DNA from: Chlorobiota bacterium | Lineage (GTDB): Bacteria > Bacteroidota > Bacteroidia > Bacteroidales > F082 | NCBI GenBank assembly: GCA_030619415.1 | Contig: JAUXBM010000154.1 | Span: 1 to 5,037, forward strand | Length of the DNA: 5,037 bases | Reading direction: 5' to 3' | Shown: one piece after another, positions 1-5,037 of the stretch | How positions within the stretch are numbered: position 1 is the stretch's first letter | How the letters are laid out: every line of letters starts with the position of its first letter | Program-made: the position numbers and the translations under genes | The notes under the pieces: model-generated | Seen by the model: only the letters and a program-made list of their open reading frames with translations | The model's database searches: none | Told to the model about the DNA's origin: nothing

Positions 1-1064
1 AAATAAAATCCAATGACATAAATACCCTCGTCAAGAAGTTTTGACGCCATTTCCTGCGATAATTTTGCATCATAAAGCATAACAGCACAAATTGCTGACT
101 TTGTTGGCTTAATGTCAAAACCTGCGGCAAGCATTTTCTCCATAAAATACGCAGTATTTTCATGCAGTTTATCCTGAAGTTCGTTGGTTTCATCCATCAT
201 CTCAAACATGCGGATACCTGCATTTACAACTGCCGGTGGCAATGAATTAGAAAAAAGATACGGACGTGAGCGTTGCCTCAGCATATCGATAATTTCTTTA
301 CGTCCGGTGGTAAACCCGCCAACGGCACCTCCAAAGGCTTTGCCGAGTGTTCCTGTAATGATATCCACTTTGCCACGGATATTAAAATATTCGGTTACAC
401 CGCGACCTGTTTTGCCAACTACACCGTGCGAATGACATTCGTCAACCATCACCAATGCATTGTATTTCTCAGCCAGTTCAACCATTTTGTCAACCGGTGC
501 AACATTTCCATCCATTGAAAACACGCCATCGGTAACGATTACCCGAAACCGCTGTGCTTGCGATTCTTTTAGCACTTCTTCCAGGGCAGCCATGTCAGCG
601 TTTGCATACCGGTAGCGTTTGGCTTTACAGAGCCTTACCCCGTCAATAATTGAGGCATGATTAAGGCTATCGGAAATAATTGCATCTTCGGCAGTGAGCA
701 GAGGTTCAAAAACACCTCCGTTAGCATCAAAAGCGGCGGCATAAAGAATGGTGTCTTCGGTGCCCATAAAATCGGCGATCTTTTTTTCCAGCTTTTTGTG
801 AAGATCAGTTGTGCCGCAAATAAAACGAACAGAGGACATGCCATAACCATGACTGTCCAAAGCTTCGTTAGCCGCCTTAACTAACTCAGGATGATTGGAC
901 AGCCCGAGATAATTATTGGCGCAAAAGTTTAATACTTCTTGTCCGCTTTCTAGTTTTATCTCGGCTTGTTGCGGGCTGACGATTACCCGTTCGTTTTTGT
1001 ATAAGCCTGCTTCATGAATATCGTTGATCTCTTTGATCAGGTGGTCTTTAAAATTTCCGTACAT
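1..1064 (-). CDS. kbl: Glycine C-acetyltransferase (2-amino-3-ketobutyrate CoA ligase), C-terminus cut off by window edge
   Basis: PLP-dependent cytosolic enzyme of the alpha-oxoamine synthase family. It cleaves 2-amino-3-ketobutyrate with CoA to glycine and acetyl-CoA, the step after threonine 3-dehydrogenase in threonine breakdown. The frame is open without interruption from ATG at 1064-1062 (protein begins MYGNFKDHLI) to the window edge, 354 codons. The family is usually near 398 residues, so about 44 C-terminal residues lie outside, including the region of the conserved substrate-carboxylate arginine. Visible landmarks: SVRFICGT (78-85), FDANGG (112-117), SDSLNHASI with PLP-stacking H136, DECHSHG (D208, H211) and GTLGKAFGG with the Schiff-base lysine K242, all at the expected family spacing. 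No Shine-Dalgarno sequence is seen upstream, but a TAATTTTG promoter element lies about 36 bases before the ATG. No threonine dehydrogenase gene is visible beside it. The gene is divergent from the small ORF and mnmA. Confidence 0.96.
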   Translation of the reverse strand, partial: MYGNFKDHLIKEINDIHEAGLYKNERVIVSPQQAEIKLESGQEVLNFCANNYLGLSNHPELVKAANEALDSHGYGMSSVRFICGTTDLHKKLEKKIADFMGTEDTILYAAAFDANGGVFEPLLTAEDAIISDSLNHASIIDGVRLCKAKRYRYANADMAALEEVLKESQAQRFRVIVTDGVFSMDGNVAPVDKMVELAEKYNALVMVDECHSHGVVGKTGRGVTEYFNIRGKVDIITGTLGKAFGGAVGGFTTGRKEIIDMLRQRSRPYLFSNSLPPAVVNAGIRMFEMMDETNELQDKLHENTAYFMEKMLAAGFDIKPTKSAICAVMLYDAKLSQEMASKLLDEGIYVIGFY

Positions 1065-1099
1065 GGGCTTGATTTGTTAGTATATTTTTATCAATTCTT

Positions 1100-1107
1100 C
1101 AAAATTA
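1100..1107 (-). promoter_or_regulatory. Putative Bacteroidota -7 promoter element for kbl
   Basis: On the minus strand this reads TAATTTTG, an exact match to the Bacteroidota -7 consensus TAnnTTTG, ending 35 bases before the kbl ATG. No convincing -33 TTTG partner is seen at the usual distance. The motif is simple and the region is AT-rich, so the call rests mainly on position. Confidence 0.5.
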
Positions 1108-1128
1108 AAAAATAAGATTCAGTAGTTG

Positions 1129-1136
1129 TAATTTTG
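1129..1136 (+). promoter_or_regulatory. Putative -7 element (distal) for the small ORF and mnmA
   Basis: TAATTTTG on the plus strand matches TAnnTTTG. With one flanking base on each copy it forms a 9-bp perfect inverted repeat with the kbl element (TCAAAATTA at 1099-1107, TAATTTTGA at 1129-1137). Transcription from here would leave a leader of about 60 bases before the ATG at 1201. No clear -33 element is present. It may be an alternative to the proximal element. Confidence 0.35.
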
Positions 1137-1164
1137 AGTGAATATTCTCTCTTTTTAAAATGCC

Positions 1165-1172
1165 TAATTTTG
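1165..1172 (+). promoter_or_regulatory. Putative -7 element (proximal) for the small ORF and mnmA
   Basis: A second plus-strand TAATTTTG. Transcription would start near 1177-1179, which places the ATG at 1174 upstream of or at the transcript start and the ATG at 1201 about 23 bases into the message. This is one reason for preferring 1201 as the start of the small protein. No clear -33 element is seen. Confidence 0.45.
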
Positions 1173-1200
1173 TATGCTTTTTACAACCAGACAAGAGAAA

Positions 1201-1389
1201 ATGAAAATATTGGGAATAAAGAAGGCTAAAGAACTAAAAAAGAATGAGTTGGTCAAATGTTCTACGTTAGGTTCTTTTACAGAATCTGATTTAGGTAAAC
1301 TTTGTGGCTCAATCAGGTTAAAAGAAGATCCAATAGAGATTCAAAAGAAAATGAGGGAAGAATGGGAACGAAGTTATTTACAATTGTAA
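1201..1389 (+). CDS. Small charged protein of unknown function upstream of mnmA
   Basis: I do not recognise this family. The protein has 62 residues from ATG at 1201 and is strongly charged, with a lysine-rich N-terminus (MKILGIKKAKELKKNELVKC), a middle part with STLGSFTESDLGKLCGSI, and a charged tail containing DPIEIQKKMREEWER that should be helical. There is no signal peptide, membrane segment or metal-binding cysteine cluster (only C20 and C35). An in-frame ATG at 1174 would add nine residues but lies against the proximal promoter element; the purine-rich AAGAGAAA just before 1201 could serve as a weak ribosome site. Its stop is 4 bases before the mnmA ATG, so the two are probably co-transcribed and perhaps translationally coupled. 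The size and charged C-terminal tail resemble small antitoxin-like proteins, but no toxin partner is adjacent, so this is only a guess. Confidence 0.6.
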   Translation: MKILGIKKAKELKKNELVKCSTLGSFTESDLGKLCGSIRLKEDPIEIQKKMREEWERSYLQL

Positions 1390-1393
1390 TTCT

Positions 1394-2464
1394 ATGAAAA
1401 TTGCAGCCCTTGTTTCCGGTGGAGTTGATAGCTCTGTTACGATACCCTTATTGAAAGAACAAGGTTATGACCCCCATATCTTTTATATCAAAATTGGTAT
1501 GGAAGACGAGGATGCCTTTATGGATTGCCCGTCGGAGGAGGACATAGAGATCACTACATGGATTGCCAAGAAGTATGGCTGCAAATTTGATATTGTTGAC
1601 CTTCAGGAAGCATATTGGTCTTCTGTGGTAAAATATACCATCGATGCGGTCAAACTAGGCCTGACACCAAACCCCGATATCATGTGCAACCTGATGATCA
1701 AGTTCGGCGCATTTAACGACAGGTATGGCAGTGAATTCGATAAGATTACCACAGGGCACTACGCCTCTGTTTATGAAAATGAGAACGGTATATTCCTCGG
1801 AACAGCTGCCGATATTGTAAAAGACCAGACCTATTTCCTGGGTCAGATTACCTATCCTCAACTGAGCAAGGTGATGTTTCCAATTGGCCATCTCCGGAAA
1901 AAGGAAGTTCGGAAAATGGCCGTTGATATGAAGTTACCCAGCGCGCACCGGCCTGATAGCCAGGGTATCTGTTTTTTAGGAAAAATCAATTACAACGATT
2001 TTATCAGGGGACATGTCGGCGAGCGAACCGGGGCAATTGTTGATGTTACAAGTAATAAAATCCTTGGAGAGCACAAAGGATTCTGGTTTCATACGATCGG
2101 GCAGCGGCGTGGACTTGGTTTGAGTGGCGGCCCCTGGTTTGTTGTAGGCAAGGATACTCACCAAAATATAATTTATGTTTCCAATGGTTATGACCCTGCA
2201 GCGCAATACGGAAGAGATATTTGGCTGAATGACATTCATTTTCTCAACCCAAACCGCGATTATTCAAAACTTAAAAAAGTAAAATTTAAAATCAGGCACC
2301 AGCCTGAATTTAATTCCGGAAACCTTTTGCGGGACGATCGGGGAATCCGTATAGATTCTGATACGAAGATTTCAGGGATTGCACCCGGCCAATTTGCTGT
2401 TATTTATGATGTAGAAGAAAAAACTTGTATTGCAAGCGGAGTAATTGTTGAAAAGCTTGTTTAA
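1394..2464 (+). CDS. mnmA: tRNA-specific 2-thiouridylase MnmA
   Basis: Cytosolic ATP-dependent enzyme that makes 2-thiouridine at wobble position U34 of the Lys, Glu and Gln tRNAs, using persulfide sulfur delivered by a relay. Complete at 356 residues, close to the family's usual 350-370. The N-terminal PP-loop SGGVDSS (8-14) binds ATP. TPNPDIMCN carries catalytic C98 and DSQGICF carries persulfide C193. GHYAS (121-125) and KDQTYFLGQ (143-151) are tRNA/ATP-site motifs, and FHTIGQRRGLGLSGGPWFVV (232-251) plus the C-terminal APGQFAVIYD (330-339) mark the central and beta-barrel domains. KINYNDF after C193 and the HIFYIKIGMEDED segment match, from memory, a second MnmA type found in Bacteroidota rather than the E. 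coli form. The ATG lies 4 bases after the upstream small ORF and has no strong Shine-Dalgarno sequence. No hairpin terminator is evident downstream; it converges on the ATPase gene. Confidence 0.96.
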   Translation: MKIAALVSGGVDSSVTIPLLKEQGYDPHIFYIKIGMEDEDAFMDCPSEEDIEITTWIAKKYGCKFDIVDLQEAYWSSVVKYTIDAVKLGLTPNPDIMCNLMIKFGAFNDRYGSEFDKITTGHYASVYENENGIFLGTAADIVKDQTYFLGQITYPQLSKVMFPIGHLRKKEVRKMAVDMKLPSAHRPDSQGICFLGKINYNDFIRGHVGERTGAIVDVTSNKILGEHKGFWFHTIGQRRGLGLSGGPWFVVGKDTHQNIIYVSNGYDPAAQYGRDIWLNDIHFLNPNRDYSKLKKVKFKIRHQPEFNSGNLLRDDRGIRIDSDTKISGIAPGQFAVIYDVEEKTCIASGVIVEKLV

Positions 2465-2475
2465 TAGTACTTATT

Positions 2476-2529
2476 TCATTCTAAATAATTCCTCACATAA
2501 TCCTTGTTCATTTTTAAGGGCGGGGTAAA
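2476..2529 (-). pseudogene. Probable remnant of an hldD 3' end
   Basis: On the minus strand the frame ending at TGA 2478-2476 reads WFTPPLKMNKDYVRNYLE then stop (the W codon is 2532-2530). It aligns without gaps to the C-terminus of the intact hldD product (PFTSLEQGVGDYVKNYLV), sharing F-T and DYV-NYL at the same spacing. At DNA level 16 of 17 bases match (2486-2502 against 3962-3978), and GAACAAGG also recurs just upstream if an 8-base deletion is allowed. Farther upstream the frame is closed by TAA at 2535-2533, so nothing here is a functional gene. The tail ends in plain NYLE, whereas the intact gene runs on for several residues. Chance cannot be fully excluded for so short a match. Confidence 0.45.
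2486..2502. repeat. Direct repeat copy 1 (hldD-tail sequence), left flank of ATPase segment
   Basis: TAATTCCTCACATAATC on the plus strand matches 3962-3978 (TAATTCTTCACATAATC) with one difference, in the same orientation, 1476 bp apart. The pair brackets the ATPase gene and its repeats. Copy 2 lies inside the coding end of hldD. The spacing and orientation are what a duplicated target or tandem-duplication scar would give. Confidence 0.5.
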
Positions 2530-2631
2530 CCATTATTGTTTTTCTAAATTATCCATCCATTAGTTTTTTAATTCGTTCAATCCATAATACAATAAATTCT
2601 TTAGTCAGCAGTCCTTGCCTTGCAAATGACA

Positions 2632-3768
2632 CTATCCATGGTTGTTGCCTAAAAGTATTTCTTCCGCATTAGTCAGGCTTACCACCTGAAACGAACTTAC
2701 AGCATAGGCTTTTGAAAATGTGAGTGGCAGCCTCGCTTTTCTGTGTGGGCTTACTTTAAACTCATAAGCAGTAAATGTTCCGTCTTTTTCTTCTATGAAA
2801 TCTACCTCTTGCTGTTGGGTGGTTCGCCAGAAATAGTAATTACCGTAAAATTCATTATATGTTAAATGTTTTATCCGCTCACTTATGATAAAATTCTCCC
2901 ATGAAGCTCCCTTGTCTGTTCTGTTTTCCCAGGGTAAAAAATTACCTGTAAGTGCATTTCTAATACCATTATCGTAGAAATAGAATTTCTTGCCTTTTTT
3001 GATTTCGTTTCGCACGTTGCGACTTAGTGCATTCAACCTGAATATGATAAATGCCTTTTCCAATAGGTCAACATAGCGTTCAACGGTCTCTTTATCAGCG
3101 CCTATCAATTGCCCTAACTCCGAAAAAGAAACTTCGCTTCCAACCTGCAGCGCCAGGGCTTTTAATAATTTATCCAGGATTATAGGCCTTTTTATCAATC
3201 CAAACGACAAGATGTCTTTATATAAATAACTACCAGCCAAATTTTTCAATAGCTTGATTTCGTTGCCCGATGATGTAACTACTTCGGGGTAATATCCAAA
3301 GACCAACCTGTGCGTCAGCCTTCTTTTCTCTTCTAATAATCCATGATGGTCAACCATTTCTCGAAATGAAAGGGGTAATAATTGATACTCATACTTGCGT
3401 CCTGTTAAGGGTTCATTGATGGTATTTGCTAATTCTATCGAGGAAGAGCCTGATACAAAAAGCCGAATATCCTTTAGCTTATCTGTTATCAATTTAATAG
3501 TAATACCTATATCGGGAATCATCTGGGCTTCATCAATAACTACCGTACGCTTATTTACAAACAGTTGTTTTAGCTGTGTTGAAGTAACCCCTGATAGCAA
3601 TTCCTTTGTGTCAGGTTCATCACCGTTTAAAAACAATACATCTTGTTCTTCACCAACCAGGCTGTTCAGCAATGTGGTTTTACCAACCTGACGTGCACCA
3701 AGTATGATAAGCGCTTTTCCATCATCCTGGTATTTCTGAATATTTTGTGAAATAGTACGTGCGATCAT
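2632..3768 (-). CDS. AAA-family ATPase with DUF4143-type C-terminal domain
   Basis: Standalone ATPase of the AAA_14 plus DUF4143 type, common and patchily distributed in Bacteroidota and archaea; no cellular role is firmly established. From ATG 3768 it has 378 residues. Residue numbers here count from the upstream TTG at 3777 (381 residues). Walker A is GARQVGKTT (27-35, K33), Walker B TVVIDEAQ (78-85, D82/E83), and a sensor-like FVSGSSS is at 107-113. SFSELGQLIGADKETVERYV (217-236) looks like a winged-helix segment. The C-terminal part has FYFYDNGIRNAL (265-276), then YFWRT (315-319), E324-V-D326-F and E339-F-K341, spaced like a PD-(D/E)XK nuclease core. The ATG at 3768 is preferred because the TTG overlaps a -7 promoter element. 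The gene stands alone, between hldD and an hldD-tail remnant, with operator-like repeats upstream, so it may be an acquired accessory gene. No toxin, antitoxin or separate regulator lies beside it. Confidence 0.9.
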   Translation of the reverse strand: MIARTISQNIQKYQDDGKALIILGARQVGKTTLLNSLVGEEQDVLFLNGDEPDTKELLSGVTSTQLKQLFVNKRTVVIDEAQMIPDIGITIKLITDKLKDIRLFVSGSSSIELANTINEPLTGRKYEYQLLPLSFREMVDHHGLLEEKRRLTHRLVFGYYPEVVTSSGNEIKLLKNLAGSYLYKDILSFGLIKRPIILDKLLKALALQVGSEVSFSELGQLIGADKETVERYVDLLEKAFIIFRLNALSRNVRNEIKKGKKFYFYDNGIRNALTGNFLPWENRTDKGASWENFIISERIKHLTYNEFYGNYYFWRTTQQQEVDFIEEKDGTFTAYEFKVSPHRKARLPLTFSKAYAVSSFQVVSLTNAEEILLGNNHG

Positions 3769-3774
3769 AATTAG

Positions 3775-3782
3775 CAAATGTA
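3775..3782 (-). promoter_or_regulatory. Putative -7 element of the ATPase gene
   Basis: On the minus strand this reads TACATTTG, matching TAnnTTTG. A TTTTCG sequence (minus strand, 3808-3803) lies 20 bases upstream and could be the -33 partner. Transcription would begin only a few bases before the ATG at 3768, giving a nearly leaderless message. The TTG of a longer reading frame (3777-3775) is part of this element, which argues against that start. Confidence 0.5.
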
Positions 3783-3792
3783 TAATAAAATG

Positions 3793-3808
3793 CGTATAAA
3801 AACGAAAA
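3793..3808. repeat. Operator-like repeat, proximal copy
   Basis: CGTATAAAAACGAAAA, identical to the distal copy at 3825-3840 except for one base, with starts 32 bp apart (about three helical turns). Its inverted symmetry (CGTAT against AAACG) is imperfect. It overlaps the presumed -33 region of the ATPase promoter, so a bound protein would be expected to repress. Confidence 0.6.
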
Positions 3809-3824
3809 TAAGTATAATATTATT

Positions 3825-3840
3825 CGTATAAATACGAAAA
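3825..3840. repeat. Operator-like repeat, distal copy with perfect dyad
   Basis: CGTATAAATACGAAAA. Together with the two preceding bases it contains a perfect inverted repeat of 7-bp arms around AA: TTCGTAT-AA-ATACGAA at 3823-3838. Same orientation as the proximal copy. Such symmetry is typical of a dimeric helix-turn-helix binding site. No regulator gene is visible in the window; the ATPase itself has a winged-helix-like segment. Confidence 0.6.
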
Positions 3841-3936
3841 ACTATATGTATGTTAGTAAATTTACCACAACGTACAAAAGATTTCAATTTCCGAACGGGA
3901 GCAATGTTGTTGTACAATACAGAATATTCAAAAAAA

Positions 3937-4902
3937 CTAACAGTATTTTGATTCCACCAAGTAATTCTTCACATAATCACCCACACCTTGTTCTAAGCTT
4001 GTGAAGGGTTTATGATAACCGATAGCAATTAGTTTATCCATGTTGGCCTCCGTAAAATATTGGTACTTATCTCGAATATCTTCCGGCGTATCAATAAATT
4101 CAATAACCGGCTCAAGACCAAGGGCTGCAAATGTAGCTGTAGCAAGATCGACAAATGAACGGGCTGTACCTGTGCCTGAATTATACAAGCCTGATGCAGG
4201 TTTTGTCTTCATTAAAAACAGGATCACATCAACCACATCTTTCACGTAAACAAAGTCCCTCAATTGTTCGCCATCATTAAATTCAGGATTGTGCGACCGG
4301 AACAATTTTACTTTACCGGTGTTTTTTATCTGGTGGAAAGCGTGAAAAATCACCGAAGCCATTCTGCCTTTGTGGTATTCGTTGGGGCCATATACATTGA
4401 AAAATTTTAAGCCTGCCCAGAACGGAGGTGTTTTCGTTTGCTTCAAAGCCCATTTATCAAAGTCATTCTTTGATTCGCCGTAAGGATTGAGTGGTTTTAA
4501 TTTATTCACAATAGCGTGATCATCGTTGTAGCCATATTCACCCATCCCATACGTGGCAGCCGAAGAAGCATAAATCAAAGGAATATTGTATTCCGCGCAG
4601 CGTTCCCAAACCTGTTTCGAATAATTAAGATTTAAAATATCGAAAACGGCCACATTAAATTCAATGGTATCCGTCCGGGCACCGATGTGTAAAATAAAAG
4701 TGACTTCATCTTTGTTTTTATCAAACCACTCGAAAAAATCATCCCTCTCAATGAGTTGCAGTATTTTCTTATTGATGAGGTTCTTATTTTTTTCATCAGA
4801 CGAAAAATCGTCAACTACACATAGGTTTTCAAATCCTTTCTCAATTAGTCTTCCAGTCAGCACACTGCCTATAAATCCTGCAGCTCCCGTAATAACGATC
4901 AT
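3937..4902 (-). CDS. hldD: ADP-L-glycero-D-manno-heptose 6-epimerase
   Basis: Cytosolic NADP-dependent short-chain dehydrogenase-type enzyme that epimerises C6 of ADP-D-glycero-D-manno-heptose to the L-glycero form, the last step in making the heptose donor for the LPS inner core. Complete at 321 residues (E. coli protein 310). The Rossmann motif GAAGFIG (6-12) with VVDDF (29-33) binds the dinucleotide, SSAATYG (113-119) contains the catalytic serine region, and Y141 and K145 form the YxxxK pair. FNVYGPNEYHKGRMASV (168-184), with K178 where E. coli has its second catalytic lysine, is diagnostic and separates it from other epimerases. RDFVYVKDVVDV (215-226) and YNSGTG (240-245) follow. ATG at 4902 is the only sensible start for the Rossmann fold. 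The C-terminus (VESKYC) extends a few residues past the NYL at which the decayed copy downstream of the ATPase ends. No other LPS gene is in the window. Confidence 0.95.
   Translation of the reverse strand: MIVITGAAGFIGSVLTGRLIEKGFENLCVVDDFSSDEKNKNLINKKILQLIERDDFFEWFDKNKDEVTFILHIGARTDTIEFNVAVFDILNLNYSKQVWERCAEYNIPLIYASSAATYGMGEYGYNDDHAIVNKLKPLNPYGESKNDFDKWALKQTKTPPFWAGLKFFNVYGPNEYHKGRMASVIFHAFHQIKNTGKVKLFRSHNPEFNDGEQLRDFVYVKDVVDVILFLMKTKPASGLYNSGTGTARSFVDLATATFAALGLEPVIEFIDTPEDIRDKYQYFTEANMDKLIAIGYHKPFTSLEQGVGDYVKNYLVESKYC
3962..3978. repeat. Direct repeat copy 2, inside the hldD 3' end
   Basis: TAATTCTTCACATAATC on the plus strand encodes part of DYVKNYL near the hldD C-terminus. It matches 2486-2502 at 16 of 17 bases in the same orientation. 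It is the right-hand partner of the pair that brackets the ATPase gene. Confidence 0.5.
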
Positions 4903-4917
4903 GGCTTAAATTTTTTG

Positions 4918-4925
4918 CAAAAGTA
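4918..4925 (-). promoter_or_regulatory. Putative -7 element of hldD
   Basis: On the minus strand this reads TACTTTTG, matching TAnnTTTG, ending 15 bases before the hldD ATG, so the leader would be about 10 bases. A 5-bp inverted repeat (GGTGA 4926-4930, TCACC 4937-4941) sits immediately upstream. TTTG on the minus strand at 4944-4941 is only 15 bases from the element, shorter than the usual -33 spacing. Confidence 0.55.
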
Positions 4926-4978
4926 GGTGATTTCCTTCACCAAAAGAAAAGTAAACTGAGAGTTGGTCAGCGTAGAAT

Positions 4979-4992
4979 ATACAGCCCTGTAT
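4979..4992. promoter_or_regulatory. Short dyad between divergent promoters
   Basis: ATACAG-CC-CTGTAT is a perfect inverted repeat with 6-bp arms and a 2-base centre. It lies between the hldD promoter and the right-facing promoter element, 23 bases upstream of the latter. It could be an operator, but a single site of this length may also be chance. Confidence 0.25.
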
Positions 4993-5015
4993 CATTCATC
5001 GCATTTATTATTCGT

Positions 5016-5023
5016 TAACTTTG
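5016..5023 (+). promoter_or_regulatory. Putative -7 element for a gene beyond the right edge
   Basis: TAACTTTG on the plus strand matches TAnnTTTG and is followed by GCGCC, a typical transcript-start context. No open frame begins before the window ends at 5037, so the gene it serves lies outside and is divergent from hldD. No clear -33 element is seen. Confidence 0.5.
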
Positions 5024-5037
5024 CGCCAAACACATTT

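Noticed and set aside
184..884. Open frames on the plus strand and one out-of-frame minus frame inside kbl
   Set aside because: They lie within the kbl coding region and their translations have no family features; kbl itself is unbroken across the interval.
1174..1200. Earlier ATG for the small ORF (71 residues)
   Set aside because: It sits immediately after a -7 element, so it would be upstream of or at the transcript start; the ATG at 1201 has a purine-rich stretch before it. It remains possible if the distal element at 1129 is used.
1655..2239. Minus-strand open frames inside mnmA
   Set aside because: They are antisense to a strongly conserved gene, show no recognisable motif, and have no ribosome site or promoter.
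2465..2631. Bidirectional terminator between the convergent mnmA and ATPase genes
   Set aside because: T-rich runs are present but I find no stable GC hairpin preceding them on either strand.
3769..3777. TTG start giving a 381-residue ATPase
   Set aside because: The TTG is inside a TAnnTTTG promoter element and an ATG follows three codons later; the extra residues add no domain.
3814..3929. Several short perfect palindromes (ATAATATTAT, GTAAATTTAC, TTGTACAA, GAATATTC)
   Set aside because: Each is 8-10 bases in very AT-rich intergenic DNA and is expected by chance; none is repeated, unlike the 16-bp pair.
3937..4902. Threonine 3-dehydrogenase of the epimerase-like type, a tempting partner for kbl
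   Set aside because: The FNVYGPNEYHKGRMASV and RDFVYVKDV motifs and overall alignment to E. coli HldD, including K178, fit heptose epimerase; the gene is also far from kbl and not in an operon with it.

Overview
The window most likely comes from a member of the Bacteroidota. The protein types fit: a Bacteroidota-style MnmA, a heptose epimerase with the FNVYGPNEYHKG motif, and an AAA ATPase with a DUF4143-type tail. Five of the six intergenic promoter candidates were found by matching the Bacteroidota -7 element TAnnTTTG near plausible starts, and Shine-Dalgarno sequences are weak or absent. No genus can be named from the sequence alone.

Layout, left to right. Positions 1-1064 (minus) hold a left-truncated kbl (glycine C-acetyltransferase, threonine degradation). 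An AT-rich divergent promoter region at 1065-1200 follows, with three TAATTTTG elements: one faces kbl and two face right. Positions 1201-1389 (plus) hold a 62-residue protein of unknown function, which ends 4 bases before mnmA (1394-2464, plus), a complete tRNA U34 2-thiolase. mnmA converges on a minus-strand gene for an AAA ATPase (2632-3768) with a DUF4143/nuclease-like C-terminus. The 167-base gap between them holds what looks like a decayed copy of the 3' end of hldD. Upstream of the ATPase is a pair of near-identical 16-bp repeats, 32 bp apart, that overlap its likely promoter. Positions 3937-4902 (minus) hold complete hldD (ADP-heptose epimerase). It has a TACTTTTG promoter, and a second promoter at 5016-5023 points out of the window to the right.

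The kbl, mnmA and hldD genes are ordinary housekeeping functions (amino-acid catabolism, tRNA modification, LPS core precursor supply) and do not form one pathway. The part that looks accessory is the ATPase segment. It lies between the real hldD 3' end and a degenerate copy of that end in the same orientation, about 1.48 kb apart, and carries its own operator-like repeats. This suggests, but does not prove, that the ATPase cassette was gained beside hldD by an event that duplicated or replaced the gene's tail. I see no tRNA, rRNA, CRISPR array, transposase or integrase, no convincing rho-independent terminator, and no gene-free stretch longer than 300 bases.
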